A stretch of 64,000 nt of DNA. Source: JOPF136 sp035541255 (GTDB lineage: Bacteria; Acidobacteriota; Terriglobia; Acidiferrales; UBA7541). Positions 63,379 through 64,000 of the stretch are shown here, in pieces. The stretch covers positions 17,705 through 81,704 of the forward strand of contig DATKNR010000093.1 in the NCBI GenBank assembly GCA_035541255.1, written 5' to 3'. The notes below the pieces were generated by a model. The model saw nothing but the letters and a program-made list of their open reading frames with translations, was not told where the DNA came from and did no database searches. The translations under genes and the position numbers were made by a program. How positions within the stretch are numbered: position 1 is the first letter of the stretch; each line of letters starts with the position of its first letter.

Positions 63379-63607
63379 GCGGTAGGACCTCGCCAGAAGC
63401 TGACTCTACTCAGATGACCCGGCACGGGAAATGGTACTGATGGACTAGCGTTCCAGGCCGTCGAAAGGGCGCGGATCACGACAGTGCGGGAAGCAAACTC
63501 CCCGCGAGGGAGCGCGAGCAGGCTCCCGCACGCCCGGGAAAACTGCAGGGTTTCGCCCGCCACGGCAGGCCGCGCGCTGCAATTCGTCCAAATGGCGGCA
63601 GACGCGG

Positions 63608-64000
63608 CTAGTCGCCCAGCGGCCCCATCTGCTCGGTCAGATAGTTCTGAAGCCCGATCTTGCCGATGAGTTCGAGCTGGGTCTCCAGAAAATCCACGTG
63701 CTCCTCTTCGTCTTTCAGGATGACGAGGAGGAAGTCCGCGCTCGCGTTGTCCGATTGTTTCCGGCACAGCTCGATGGCGCGGTTGTACGAGGCCACAGCG
63801 CCCTTTTCGAGCGCCAGGTCGTTTTCAATCTGCTGGGGGACGTCCTTTCCCACGTGCACCTTCAGCGTGTTGTTCACGTTGGGCAGGCCCTCCAGGAACA
63901 GGATGCGCTCCATCAGCTTTTCCGCGTGCTTCATCTCGCCGATGGATTGCTTTTTGATGAAGCTGCCAAGCTTCTTGTAGCCCCAGTTCTCGCACATCTC
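63608..64000 (-). CDS. bfr: Bacterioferritin, 5' end outside window
   Basis: The frame is open to the right edge, so the N-terminal helix is missing; the Met in HAxMCENWGY-like context is internal. The visible 131 residues match bacterioferritin: MCENWGYKKLGSFIKKQSIGEMKHAEKLMER (seen in parts: KQSIGEMKHAEKL carries ferroxidase Glu and His), LEKGAVASYNRAIELC, and DEEEHVDFLETQLELIGKIG (EEEH ferroxidase residues). It stores iron in a 24-mer. It is followed by a 229-base region with no gene before the small membrane protein. Confidence 0.92.
   Translation of the reverse strand, partial: EMCENWGYKKLGSFIKKQSIGEMKHAEKLMERILFLEGLPNVNNTLKVHVGKDVPQQIENDLALEKGAVASYNRAIELCRKQSDNASADFLLVILKDEEEHVDFLETQLELIGKIGLQNYLTEQMGPLGD

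Overview
The window is high-GC DNA from an Acidobacteriota chromosome, most like Solibacter/Bryobacter-type Terriglobia. This rests on gene content: ten large duplicated-FtsX permeases of the ADOP type (acidobacterial duplicated orphan permease), an acidobacterial VWFA-type secreted protein, a VPS10/sortilin-like BNR-repeat protein, and a multiheme cytochrome fused to LVIVD repeats. No rRNA, tRNA, CRISPR array, transposase or phage gene was recognised.

Layout. (1) 1-5.3 kb: the 3' part of an outer-membrane beta-barrel gene overlaps by one base a 1306-residue multiheme cytochrome, a candidate porin-cytochrome electron conduit. (2) 5.5-20.3 kb: housekeeping and metabolic genes. These are a DUF5671-like membrane protein, four PLP-dependent transaminase-type enzymes of different classes (one is SerC), an anti-sigma/anti-anti-sigma pair, an M28 lipoprotein peptidase, the enoyl-ACP reductase FabV, a secreted protein with an internal duplication, an aldehyde dehydrogenase and a methyltransferase. 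(3) 20.5-26.6 kb: a LolA-like exported protein, a 1072-residue BNR/VPS10 protein, a hemerythrin behind a good sigma70-type promoter, and an M19 dipeptidase homologue that lacks part of the metal site.

(4) 26.7-57.7 kb, all on the minus strand: a putative ~31-kb operon. Read 5'->3' it encodes a membrane-fusion protein, a MacB/LolD-type ATPase, an overlapping stub that looks like the first helix of a lost permease, ten full-length ADOP permeases (about 800-843 residues each), a second divergent ATPase, an NtrC-type sigma54 response regulator and its NtrY-like histidine kinase. One ADOP polypeptide carries two FtsX halves, so it can replace a MacB dimer. The island therefore looks like one adaptor plus two ATPases serving many interchangeable permeases under two-component, possibly sigma54, control. 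The ADOP family was named for lacking neighbouring ATPases, so this arrangement is the most notable thing here. No TolC-type outer-membrane channel is present.

(5) 57.8-64 kb: a small membrane protein, the VWFA-type protein, a cytochrome P450 convergent with a Rieske oxygenase alpha subunit, a DinB/DUF1572 protein, a one-helix small protein, and a bacterioferritin cut by the window end.

Functions are read from motifs and family knowledge only; no database search was run.
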